The notes under the pieces were generated by a model. The model made no database searches and was not told where the DNA came from. It saw nothing but the letters and a program-made list of their open reading frames with translations. A program made the translations under genes and the position numbers. From Cryptomeria japonica (lineage: Eukaryota; Streptophyta; Pinopsida; Cupressales; Cupressaceae): a stretch of 64,000 bases of DNA. The DNA is taken from the NCBI RefSeq assembly GCF_030272615.1, contig NC_081408.1:407990889-408054888 (forward strand), given 5' to 3'. Shown piece after piece: positions 1 to 9,858 of this stretch. Position 1 is the first letter of the stretch, and each line of letters begins with the position of its first letter.

Positions 1-536
1 CATCTAATCCTAATATATCCAATTCCAATCCTAATCCTAATCCTCCATCTAAACCCAATCCTAATCCTCCATCTAATCCTAATCCTCCAAAATCCATATT
101 GTCCACGTCCTCCAAATCCATCATCCATAATCTTATCCAAGACATGCTAGCAAAGGAGACAAAATCCTCACCTCAAAGCAAAGTGGCTAAGTCTCCTCAA
201 GTCCTTCATCCACCCCAATCACCTCCACCTCAAAACAAATCCCAATCCCCCACACTTAATGATACCCCCATTTCTCCATCTACTCACATCAAATCTTTCG
301 TATCTTCCTCCATCACACAATCCCCACAACTCCAAACATGCCAAAAGCTTGTTCCAAAGCATGCTACTATAGAAACCTCTCCATCTCATGATCCAATCAT
401 CCCTCCTGCTCCATCTCATGATAATCTCTCTTGTCAAGATCAAAGTATCCCTTCATCTCCATGTCATGATCCCAATCCATCCACACTTGAAAATAATAAT
501 TTTAGCTATTTTTAATTCCTCACATAATTAATTATG
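1..536 (+). repeat. C/T-rich low-complexity DNA with a Pro/Ser-rich open frame
   Basis: The first ~100 bases are a degenerate tandem array of CCTAAT and CCTCCATCTAAT-like words. An open frame (99-515, 138 codons) follows, rich in Ser, Pro, Gln and His, with a repeated SHD/CHD-P theme. It has no recognisable domain. The composition alone (C/T-rich on this strand, few stop-forming words) explains why it is open. By position it lies in the 3' internal part of the element whose 3' LTR starts at 2707. I do not claim it is a gene. Confidence 0.5.
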
Positions 537-541
537 ATTCT

Positions 542-978
542 GATCATGTCTTATACAAGATGAATTCTTCCTAAAACCAGACGTTGTGATCAATCATGTC
601 TTATACGAGATGAATCCTTCCTGAAACCAGACGCTTTGATCATGTCTTATACAGGATGAATCCTTCCTGAAACCAGACATTGTGATCAATCATGTCTTAT
701 ACAGGATGAATCCTTCCTGAAACTAGACGCTCTGATCATGTCTTATATAGGATGAATCCTTCCTGAAACCAGACGCTCTGATCATGTCTTATAGAGGATG
801 AATCCTTCCTGAAACCAGACACTCTGATCATGTCTTATACAGGATGAATCCTTCCTAAAACTAGATGCTCTGATCATGTCTTATACAAGATGAATCCTTC
901 CTGAAACTAGATGCTCTGATCATGTCTTATACAGGATGAATCCTTCCTAGAACTAGATGCTCTGATCATGTCTTATAC
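542..978. repeat. Minisatellite, 46-50 bp unit, about 9.5 copies
   Basis: The core GATCATGTCTTATACAGGAT starts ten units, at about 542, 590, 638, 687, 735, 781, 827, 874, 918 and 963. Each is followed by GAATCCTTCCTGAAACCAGA and a short variable joint. Two of the early units carry a four-base insertion (GATCAATCATG instead of GATCATG), so the period alternates between about 46 and 50 bp. Units differ by scattered substitutions, mostly C/T. It sits in the 3' internal region of a Ty3/gypsy-type element and encodes nothing I can recognise. Confidence 0.85.
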
Positions 979-2706
979 ACAATTAATTATTTTTAATTCC
1001 TCACACAATTAATTAATTAATTATGTTAATTCAAATTCTCCTCAATATTAATTAAATATAATTAATATTGTCACTCGTGTGTAAACCCCTCATCCCCTTG
1101 CACTCTACACTTGGGGGAAAGCTTCATCCACACAATCCTCCCATCCATCTACATCATATCTTAGTCCATTCTCATATCCTATCTTTGATCTTGACATTCC
1201 TATCCACATCCTCCATCTCATATCCCTCATCCTATCAAAATAAATCCTCCATTCCTATCTTTCATCTTGATCATATAAGAGGCAAACTAATGTATATGCA
1301 TGCATGCTTTGGAGCATTCAAGCCTTAACCCTCTACCATCCATATCCATTACACATTATCTTTCAAACTCATACATCTTTATCCACCATTCTTGCATCCT
1401 TAATTCCACTACCTCTAGTGTGCGGCATTGCACTCCCTTGCAGCATAGTCCTTGGGTCTCCATTACCCTACCCTCCATCCTTCATTCCTTTATTTCCTAT
1501 CCATATCCATCCACTTAATCCATCTATCCGAATAATAACCCCCTCCTATCCAAACAAATCCCTCATCCATCTATCCTCTTACCAATCCTTGGTTCTCCCT
1601 TGTCATTAGTTCCATTCAATCAAATCCTATCCACCAATCCACCCCATCCAATCCAATTTATAATCCAATCCTATCTTATCCAATCATCTCTTCCAATTCA
1701 ATCATTAATCCCATCCTCAATCCAATCCTATTCAATCATCCATCCTCCTTTTCATCCTATCTAATCATTTATCCTCCTCCCAATCCTATCCAATCCATCA
1801 AACTGAGCTTTCCCCATCTACCTGAGCTCGCACTAACTTGTGCCAAATCCAAGCACCCATCCATACTACATTAATCAAATCCAAGTAACAATCCTCTCAT
1901 CTGCAGATCTTGCACATCCAACTTGTCTTTTGTCATTCATCAATCAATCCATCACCTGCCCATCGGGATATATCCTTCCCTAGTCCGACAGTTTATCCAA
2001 ATCCATATCCTACTCTTGGCAAGAGATATCAGTTGGTCATGTGCACGTTGTTTGCATGCTTGAGCTTTTCGCTTTGTTTTCATCTTGTGTCCCAGGACTA
2101 TACTTGTTTAGGACTACCTTGATCATTCTATATCTTGGTATGTCTTGGATGGTGTATAATCGGCATAGTTTTCATGGCATGGTGTGTTTGAAGATCTTCC
2201 TTGTATGAACCGACAACCCTGCATTAGTGTTTATCAACACTTGCATGATTGTGTGCAAGACATTCCTGTTTGACTGAGCGTCAGTCCACACCTCGGATCT
2301 TCATATCATCCTGGTTCTTATAATCAGTGGTGTAGACTATCCATGGCAATATCAAATCTAGGTTTGCTCTCTATACTTGCTTAACAAGAAATCCAATCCA
2401 TCTATCATTTCTTTGTCTCATTTCATTCACAACACTCCAACTCATCCTACTTCCCTCTTTCATTATTTTCATCCTTTCATCACTTATTCTTCTAATTCCT
2501 TTTCGAGAGCATACCCATGTTCTTTGAACCCGCATGTCCTCTCGAGGGGGCATACCACTGCTTCCTCGTCATCCTTCCCCCTCGTCATTCTTCCTCATCT
2601 TATGAAAAGGGCATCATGCTACTAGTCCTTATCCTTTTCTTCCACTATGTTTTATTCTTCTTTGATATAACATTATTTCATGACGCTATATCAAAAAGGG
2701 GCAAAA
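979..2706 (+). other. Non-coding 3' internal region of a plus-strand LTR element
   Basis: An AT-rich patch (TTAATTAA words, 985-1065) is followed by about 800 bases dominated by ATCCWATCC and CCATC words, then by more mixed sequence from about 1850. Small open frames here are composition artefacts with no domain. At 2539-2553 is the box CTCTCGAGGGGGCAT, which also occurs at 56773-56787 upstream of the polypurine tract of the complete Ty3/gypsy element. The tract at 2693-2706 (AAAAAGGGGCAAAA) abuts the LTR at 2707. No integrase or other pol sequence is visible, so the left part of the element lies outside the window. Confidence 0.6.
2693..2706 (+). promoter_or_regulatory. Polypurine tract of the left Ty3/gypsy element
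   Basis: AAAAAGGGGCAAAA directly precedes an LTR start. The complete element has the matching AAAGAGGGGCAAAA at 56865-56878. In LTR elements this purine run primes plus-strand DNA synthesis, which fixes orientation (plus) and marks 2707 as the first LTR base. Confidence 0.8.
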
Positions 2707-3669
2707 TTTAGACATCTAAAATTAACATTTGATTAATTTAAGCCTATCGACATAATTAATTAACTTAATTGTGTTATCCTTATTCCTCTTAGAATCAATT
2801 AAATCTAATTTAATTAATCCTGTCACTATAGTCCAATAATTAATTTATCAAATTAATTAATTTCTCCTATTCTTCTAAAGTTCTCTCAATAATTATTTCC
2901 TCTAAAACTCACTCAGTTAATTAATTCTAATTAATTAACCTAGTCATGTGATTCCTACAAATCATTTTTCCTAATCCCACTCAACCTAATTAATCCTCCT
3001 TGAATCTCTCATAATCATGATTATCATTATTCTCCAATTTTTAATTCCCACTCATGTCACATCAAACTTTGAATCTCTCAAAGAGATTCAAATTTCTTTG
3101 AATCCCTCGTTGCATCCTTATTTTGGAATTTTTAATTCCTCAAGTTTGAAATTCAAATTTCTCCCCCCTTTTTCCAAAGGAATTTTATATTCTTGTTTAT
3201 TTTCCCAAGGCATCCTTGATCCATGCCTTCTATCCAAAATCAATATCAACCCTTGATAATCAAATCAATCTTGACCCTCCATTGGCATTCTCCAAGCTAT
3301 AAATTGGAGCCAATTATCCTCACAAAAGGATCCACTTCTCATGCATCCTCATGTTGCTCTATTCTCCTCTCATCCTCTTCTAATCCTTACTCAAATCCAA
3401 TAATCCAATAATCCATCAATCCACTTACCTTGTTGAGCACAAGGAGAGAAATCCACATTCACTCATCTCTCTCCAACTCTCCATTTGTCAAACTTAGGAG
3501 CTAGCAAAGTTCGTGGAGGCAAGGAGGACAAGGAAGAGCTACTTGCAATGGGAGCTTCATGAGTATACTTATGTTTTATTTTGTTTTCATGATGTTCTTA
3601 TTCAAATCTTTCTTGATATCTCATTTAAATGGTTTTTGTGTTTATTGAATGCTAATCAGGCACTAACCA
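2707..3669 (+). mobile_element. 3' LTR of a plus-strand Ty3/gypsy-type element
   Basis: The LTR starts TTTAGACATCTAAAATT, a decayed form of the TGTAGACACCTAAAATT start seen at 34370, 41647 and 56879. It aligns by eye over its whole length with the LTR at 34370, including GCTATAAATTGGAGCC near 3295, which contains a TATA box. The right end is uncertain. The alignment ends at CACTAACCA (3661-3669), and minus-strand protease sequence resumes within a few bases, so the element seems to have inserted into the protease gene of the minus-strand element to the right. The 5' half and 5' LTR would lie left of the window. Confidence 0.75.
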
Positions 3670-3671
3670 TC

Positions 3672-4476
3672 TTATTGTGAGATAGGTCCAAGTCTAGAAC
3701 TTGGCATGCTGTGTCTTTTTGTAGAGGCCCACTCTGATTGGTAGTATCACAATTCCCTTGGAGGAACTTTCTTCTTCATCATAGGCTTTTATAGTGATCC
3801 TTTTCTGTACATCAACTCCATCTTTTGAATATCCTAAGGCACGAACAAGACTTAATGAGCAAATATTTAGGCTAGCTCCACCGTCTATTAGAACACGCTT
3901 GACTCGCGTTTTGTGAATAAGGACTTCAATATGCAAGGGAGCGTTGTGAGGATGTTGCAAGGACATGTCGTCTTCATCAATGAATGATAAGAAATGAGGG
4001 GTTGTGAGGTGTCCCACCATGGTTTGGAATTGATCAATATCAAGATCTTTGGATACGGTTGTATCTACTAATGCTCGTTCAAGAATTTCCTTGTGTGCGG
4101 GTGAAAGCTTTAAAAGCTCCAAGATGGATATTTGTGCAAGCGTTTTCTGCAACTGCTCCACTAGATTGTATTGTTTTGCTATAGTGGATGATGTGTTTGT
4201 TGTAGGACTCGGTAAAACAACTTTAGCTTTGCTTCTTGTGATAGCCTAAGCATGCTCTTGATTTTGTTTTTCTTTAACTACAATCACATTCACCACATTG
4301 TCATATGTATGCGCATAGTTTACCTTTGCTTTACCCTCACCATTGTTTGTTGTTGATGATTCACCTTTCTCATAGTTTGGAAGCGGAGTTTTAAAGGCAG
4401 TATGAGATTCATTTGTTGTATGTCCATCCACAGTTATTACACCATTATCAATTAAGTCTTGTATGACATGTTTCAA
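3672..4476 (-). pseudogene. Ty3/gypsy gag C-terminus and aspartic protease, truncated
   Basis: The segment 4476-4246 matches the post-gag region of the related element (K-x-V-IQDLIDNG, compare IIQDLIDRG there). The segment 4161-3694 carries the lead-in ISILELLKLSPAHKEILE, then QPHNAPLHIE-like sequence, then the protease core VLIDGGASLNIC with the D-G-G flap region intact, and later ITIKAYDEEESSSKGIV. After LPIRVG the frame shifts by one base. The coding can be followed to a VLDLDL-like motif near 3675, where it stops dead against the plus-strand LTR. This protease would process the gag-pol polyprotein. The frame also breaks between 4246 and 4161. It is non-functional as it stands. Confidence 0.85.
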
Positions 4477-4531
4477 CTTTTAACAATTATATGTGAGATG
4501 TCCTCTGTTTCAATGGAAATTGCAATATTGA

Positions 4532-5915
4532 TTATCGTTCCACCAAGGTGGTTTGATTTGAGGTTCGTAGTTCCTTTCTTCTGGTAAAGTGATCAATTTG
4601 TTTGTGAGAAGTGTCTTTAGTGCTGATCCAAGGGGTCACCAATGTTTGTGAATTGTTTTCGAATGAAAGTAAATTGTTGTTATCTACTATTCCATCATTA
4701 ACGACATTTCGATTTCTATTCCAAAACTTTGGTTTGTTGTTGTGATTGTTGTTATTGTTGTTGTTAGGAGGATGGACTCCTTCTTTGTATATTTTCAACT
4801 CACCCTTCTTTATCATGGCTTCTTCCATTTTGATTCCATTATCAACCATTTTTCCAAAGCTTTGATTTCCTTGTATTTTTAAGTAATAACTCATTTGATC
4901 ATTTAAGTTGTTAATAAATATGTCCATTTTTTTGTACTCTGGTAATGTACGAGGATACCGCGATGCTAGACGTCTCCATCATTGTAAGAATGTCATGAAG
5001 GGTTCTCCACTTTTTTGTTTAGTGTTACATAGGTCTAGCATTGTTACTTCGTGTTGTATGTTGTAGGAGTATTGTGAAACAAACTTATCCACCAACTCTG
5101 AAAATGATCTAATTCCAGGTGTAAGTTTGGAGAACCATTCCATGGCTAGTCCAGTTAAGCTTTTTGGAAATAGTCTCATTAAGTAGGTATCCTCATGTGC
5201 AAACTCCATACTTATTGTGCAAAATTCTCGTATATGATCTTGAGGGTTAGTGCTTCCATCATATTTTTTCGTATCTCGGGGTTTCAAAACCTATAGGAAA
5301 TGGTATCATGTTTATATTTCTGTCGAAAGGATAAGGACAAATTTCTTGAAGTGAGTATCTTCTAACATTTCCTCTTTGCATCTCTTGGATTTGTGTTTGC
5401 ATTGCTTGCAATTGTTGTGTGAGAGTCATGATAGGATTATCAATGTGATTTGTTCTTGCATGACCATGATTTTGCATTCAAGGAGGATTGGGATCTCTTC
5501 TTGTTTCATCTATGTCTCTTCTTGTATCGTCATTGAATTGAATATTATTCAGGATTTCTACTTCATCTCTTCTAGGTATGTCGGTTTCTTCATTGTTTAT
5601 GGTGTTATTGGGAATTGATGTGTCATTCATGCAGAGACCAAAGATGTCCTCATATTGTTCGTTATTAGGGGGAGGGTCACTTTTCTTTTGTGTCAATTTA
5701 TTCACATCAAAATCCTGGGGAAGTGTAGCACCAGATTTGGCTAGCATTAGAAAGTATTTTTCTTTTTCTTCTTCCAACAATTTCTGCATAAATTTGTCGA
5801 ATTGGGGATCTTTCTTGATGTCCCTGATGTTTTTTTCTATTATTTCTTCTTCAACTTGTATTTCTTCTTCAACTTGTATGTTCCTTCATCTCTGAGCTCT
5901 AGTTAGAACGGGCAT
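4532..5915 (-). pseudogene. Ty3/gypsy gag
   Basis: The likely start is the ATG at 5915 (MPVLTRAQR, then a TGA where Arg is expected, then an acidic run with two VEEE-type repeats). Next comes a segment with KYFLMLAKSGATLPQDFD (matching QYFLQ...AKIPHDFD in the element at 44685) and then the retrotransposon gag domain at 5287-4979. That domain shows the order DTYLMRLFPKSL, AMEWFSKL and FVSQYSYNI. A basic, Asn-rich stretch (4800-4730, runs of N) leads to the nucleocapsid-like part. Frames break near 5478, 5270 and 4950. The product would be the structural protein of the virus-like particle. Confidence 0.85.
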
Positions 5916-8220
5916 ACACGTGTGTTATCTTACTTAGGATTCGATTGTCCAAAAGATTGTTTTGGGTAAGTGATCAATAGTCAATTTTAAGGCAATAGAG
6001 TGGTATGACACTAAAAGAGAATTCAAGTGTTTAAAGGTTTGCAAGTTTTTTGATCTTCAGTTTAAGAGTGCAATGGTGATGATTTGATAAGAACCAAGTT
6101 CAGTAGGAACGATCTATCCTACGATGTGGGACAAGGTTATCCTGACCAAACATTTCAGTTTTGTGATAAAGGATGATTGATCTTGATGAGAAACTATGTT
6201 TGATTGATCAGTTTACCAAAGGGGGTGATAATGCACTTTGAGATGTTTAGATCTTAAACTTGTTGCGGGTGAGCACTTTGAAAATCTTGGGGTGTTTATC
6301 TTCTAGAGTTTGATTTTGACGGATGATAACTTGACCAAGCAAACCAAGCAGACAATCTAAGAACGGATTGACAAATAATAGGTTTTTATGCTTACTGCAA
6401 ATTGATTAGGCAGAAATGACAAGTCTGAAACAGGCATGTAAGACATAGTTCTGGACTGATAGATGCAGAGTTTCGTACGACAAATTATGCAGCATAGAAC
6501 GACAAGAGATACAAAACAAAATGACAGACTAGTGACTTCATGTGTAAAGCAGTGTTTCATACGACATAGAACCTTGACTCGTACGACAAAAGATCAAGCA
6601 GTACGACAGAATATCTTGACTCGTACGACAGGTATTTTAACAGGTGTAAAAAATGTTTGTTTGTTTGAGTTTTAATCACTGAAGTTTGATGTTTTACTTT
6701 GGTTTTCCAGTTGTAAGTGTCTGATTTTTCAATTTAGGGATGAATACACAACAAACACATGATGTGATACATGACTCTCAATCAAGCTAAACCCTAATGA
6801 AGTTGGCTGAGAATGAAAACCTTTGCTTGCTAACATAGGTACACTTCTAATAGCTAATCAGAATACAGCCGCTGAGTCTCACGCAATGGATTCTCAACGT
6901 CGTATTATCTGAATCCAAACGCTAATGGGGGCACGATATGGCAAGTGTCTTGGGAGAGTTACTATCTCTCTTGCACAAAGATTATCACCCTTTCGGAGGT
7001 GAATCAGGTAGCTTCTATTTTAACCGGCACTAGTAAGGGATCCGTTCGGCGTCGGGTATAAACTCAATTAAGAGGTCTCCCAGCCTTGAAAACCAAGGTT
7101 TGATATACCCGAAGGTACGGAGGAGAGCTATTCTCGAGCACTGTCGTTGCTTTGATTTTCATCAAAAACACATTTATTTTATAGTGGGTTGGATTACTTG
7201 GCGTTAGTTGTTCCCACTTTGGTCGTTCCCCTCTCACCGGCCTTAAGGGCTAAGAGTTAATAACTCCTCGGGAGGGCAGCCCTGCTAAAGAGCTGCACTA
7301 ATGAAAGCAAAAAGATGAGTCTAGCTTTCTGATCACCTAAGAAAGGTGAGAGAATACTCGCCTATCATCACAAGCACATAAGACATGATAGTTCATTTCT
7401 TTAAGCCCAAATTGGAGTGTGCCTAAAAATCTTAAAGAATACACAAAGTTTTTTGTTGAATCCTTAGGCAACCTGCAAAATAGATCCATTAGTAGTCATG
7501 ATTGTGTTTATAATTATATCTTTGACAAGCGTCCTGCAGAAAAGAGTTGGGCTACAAACATCTCATAGACATAACAAGATTAGCATTAGTGATCCGAACT
7601 ACGGAATTTTTAAAAAAAACTATATGAAATTTTAGCCTAACTTCAAATAGGCATAACTTTCTGCTCGGGACTCAAAATGATGAACCGTTTAACTCGTTGG
7701 AAAGGTCTCCAAGAGTTGTAGATGGAATTTTAAAAGTATGTGCCTAGCCATTTCAAGGGCTAAAAATGACCAGAAGGCCTTCAAAAATGCAAATTACCAA
7801 CGTATAGACAAACTTGAAAATTCTAACTTGCAGTTTATCAAAAAATCAGAGATGCAAAAACTCGTACGACGTGATTTACCAGTTAGTATGACACAAATTT
7901 AGATTTCATACAGTAATACAAATAGACTCGTACGCCATAAGATTTAATAAGCAGAAATTCATACAAAATAGAATTAGCTCTAGGACGACAGTGAAAATCA
8001 ACTCGTACGACACATGATTTACTAGCAAATGAACCCGTACGACATGAATTTATACCTCATACGACAAGGAAAATGGGCTCGTAGAGTCAAGATGAAGTGT
8101 CATCCTGGGCTAAAAGGGAGTTCGTACGAGCTGAAAAGGCAACTCGTATGAATATTTGAACTAGAGCCAGACATAGATTAAGTTTGCTGAAGATTAAGAG
8201 GCTGAAAATGATGATTTCTG
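5916..8220 (-). other. Long leader with repeated CTCGTACGAC motifs
   Basis: About 2.3 kb between PBS and gag has no convincing coding sequence. It is marked by many copies of a short motif on the plus strand, best form ACTCGTACGACA. Copies lie near 6473, 6557, 6575, 6601, 6620, 7861, 7929, 8006, 8034, 8059 and 8114, some as CATACGAC or CGTACGCC. The core CGTACG is its own reverse complement. The motifs form two clusters (about 6470-6630 and 7860-8150). What they do is unknown. Confidence 0.6.
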
Positions 8221-8240
8221 CCCCACGATGGGCGCCAAAA
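8221..8240 (-). promoter_or_regulatory. Primer binding site
   Basis: On the minus strand, immediately after the LTR end (…GAGCACGACA), comes TTTTGGCGCCCATCGTGGGG. The position right next to the LTR and the TGGCGCC start are those of a tRNA primer binding site of plant Ty3/gypsy elements. I do not assign the tRNA. Confidence 0.75.
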
Positions 8241-9272
8241 TGTCGTGCTCTGTAAAGTGTACCTGTATACGCAACCACAATGCACTCAATAAATCATTAT
8301 AAGAAATTGTTAGTAAATTGAAACAATGAAAGACAAAACCATAGCTAATCGACTTATTGCCTCCTAATAAATGCGAGTATGAAAAATGCTCTCATATCTG
8401 ATTATGCATACTCCAGTGACTTGACTACACTTAGATGGGGGATTTGAATGAAGAAAATGCATGATCTAGAAAGAATAGCATGATTAAGTTACATGAATGA
8501 TTGATCTAGCATGATTAAGCTAAGATTTAAGCTAAAATTGAGCATGATAACATTGCTAAAACTGATAAACTATAAGCTAGATGCCTACAATAACAATGCA
8601 TAAGATGAGAATGAGATGGGATCAAAATGATATGCAAGAATGATATGAAATTGGGACCCTTTGAGCTCCAAAATGAGGTCTATTTATAGGATTTTTCAAG
8701 GTTAGGGGTGATGTGGCAAGAATCAACGGTCAAGATTGATCTGAAGATATCAATGGTTAAATTAGAGGAGGATGGCAAAGGGGGTTGGATTAAAGGGAAC
8801 ATCTATCATCTCTATGGTGACAAGTGTCAAGAGGCTTCTAGAAGGGATTAGATGAAAGGGAACACTTAGTGACAAGTGTCATAAGGTTCTAGAAGATGTT
8901 GGATGAAAGGGGACATGGTGGTAGGTATAATGGGTTAGGTTTAGGAATGGTTAGGTTTAGGAGTGGTAGAAGTTAGAAGAATTTGAATTTAGAAATTCAA
9001 ATAATATGAAAAGGATAATTAATCTCAACAACTCATAATTGATTTGTTTTAATTAATTAGGGGATTTAGAAGAAATGAATTTTTGGTGGGGGGAATTAAT
9101 TAATCAAAGGGATGAAATGAACCTATTAAATAAATCCTTAGATTTATTAATAAGTAGATGAATGAGAGATTTAATCAAATTGCTTAGTGAATTTAATTAA
9201 ATTGGGAAGGAGGATTAATTAAATAATTGCTTATTTAATTAATTATCTTCAGACCATTTTTAGGTGTATACA
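8241..9272 (-). mobile_element. 5' LTR of the minus-strand Ty3/gypsy element
   Basis: Read on the minus strand it begins TGTATACACCTAAAAATGG at 9272, a variant of the family start TGTAGACACCTAAAATT, and ends in CGACA at 8241 next to the PBS. Its promoter-side half (about 9000-9250) is a chain of TTAATTAA-type palindromes, as in the other LTRs here. A TATA box (TATAAATA on the minus strand) is at 8681-8688. The length is 1032 bp. Confidence 0.8.
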
Positions 9273-9858
9273 ATCTGTGTAAGATGAAAAGTGTTGTGAG
9301 ATAGAAGGAAAAAGGAAGACATAGAAGTAAAGAGGGTAGTCTTCCCGTGTCCTGCGATAGGAAAATAAAGAGAAGAAAGGTGGTGAGGGGTAGCCAGAGA
9401 CATGAAAGAAAATCAAGGGGTTGTGATGATGAAGATTGAAGGATGCCAAATTGGCAGTCAAATGGAGTCAAAGCAAGATTGTGGTCATCCATTCCTATAT
9501 CGTCGACGAAATTCAACTTTTGAAGCCACCAACTCACCATGATCGCATGAAAGAGAATTAGTGGCAGATGAATTTTTAGTTGCTCGCAAGAAATAAAGCT
9601 GATTTTTGCAATTCATTTGTCCACCCAGCGATTGAGAGATTGACAAAAGAAGATTTTCAGGGAACCAAAGGCGATTTGCAACGATCGAATTGTGCAGAAA
9701 AGATTTCCTAACACAAGTAAGTAGCCATTGTAACCTATTACTTTGTAATTCTATTGAAAAGCTCAATAGGTTGGTTGTAGGGATTTTTTGTGTCAAAAAG
9801 GATAAAATTTAAAACCCTAACTGATAATTAAGGCCCCAAAATGCAAAACACTTGACTG
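9273..9858. other. No recognisable gene
   Basis: Mixed sequence between the minus-strand LTR and the first readable part of gene U. The short open frames on the minus strand have no domain or conserved feature. It may be the 5' flank of gene U copy 1, but I see no promoter element I would call. Confidence 0.5.

Larger units (their letters stand above)
3672..9272 (-). mobile_element. Minus-strand Ty3/gypsy element, 5' part
   Basis: Read from right to left this is a 5' LTR (9272-8241), a PBS (8240-8221), a long leader (8220-5916), gag (5915-4532) and zinc-knuckle/protease (4476-3672). It is then cut off in the protease by the plus-strand LTR ending at 3669. Gag and protease are close relatives of those in the 41647-57662 element, so both belong to one lineage. 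Reverse transcriptase and everything after it would lie left of the window, beyond the element that interrupts it. Confidence 0.85.

Noticed and set aside
99-515. 138-codon open frame at the left edge as a gene
   Set aside because: Composition is C/T-rich repeat DNA, the protein is low-complexity, and no start context or domain supports it.
542-978. CRISPR-like array
   Set aside because: The whole unit repeats, including the would-be spacers. The setting is plant retrotransposon DNA. It is a minisatellite.
1068-2625. Several overlapping plus-strand open frames
   Set aside because: They overlap each other in different frames, are rich in Ser/His/Pro/Leu from C/T-rich DNA, and show no domain.
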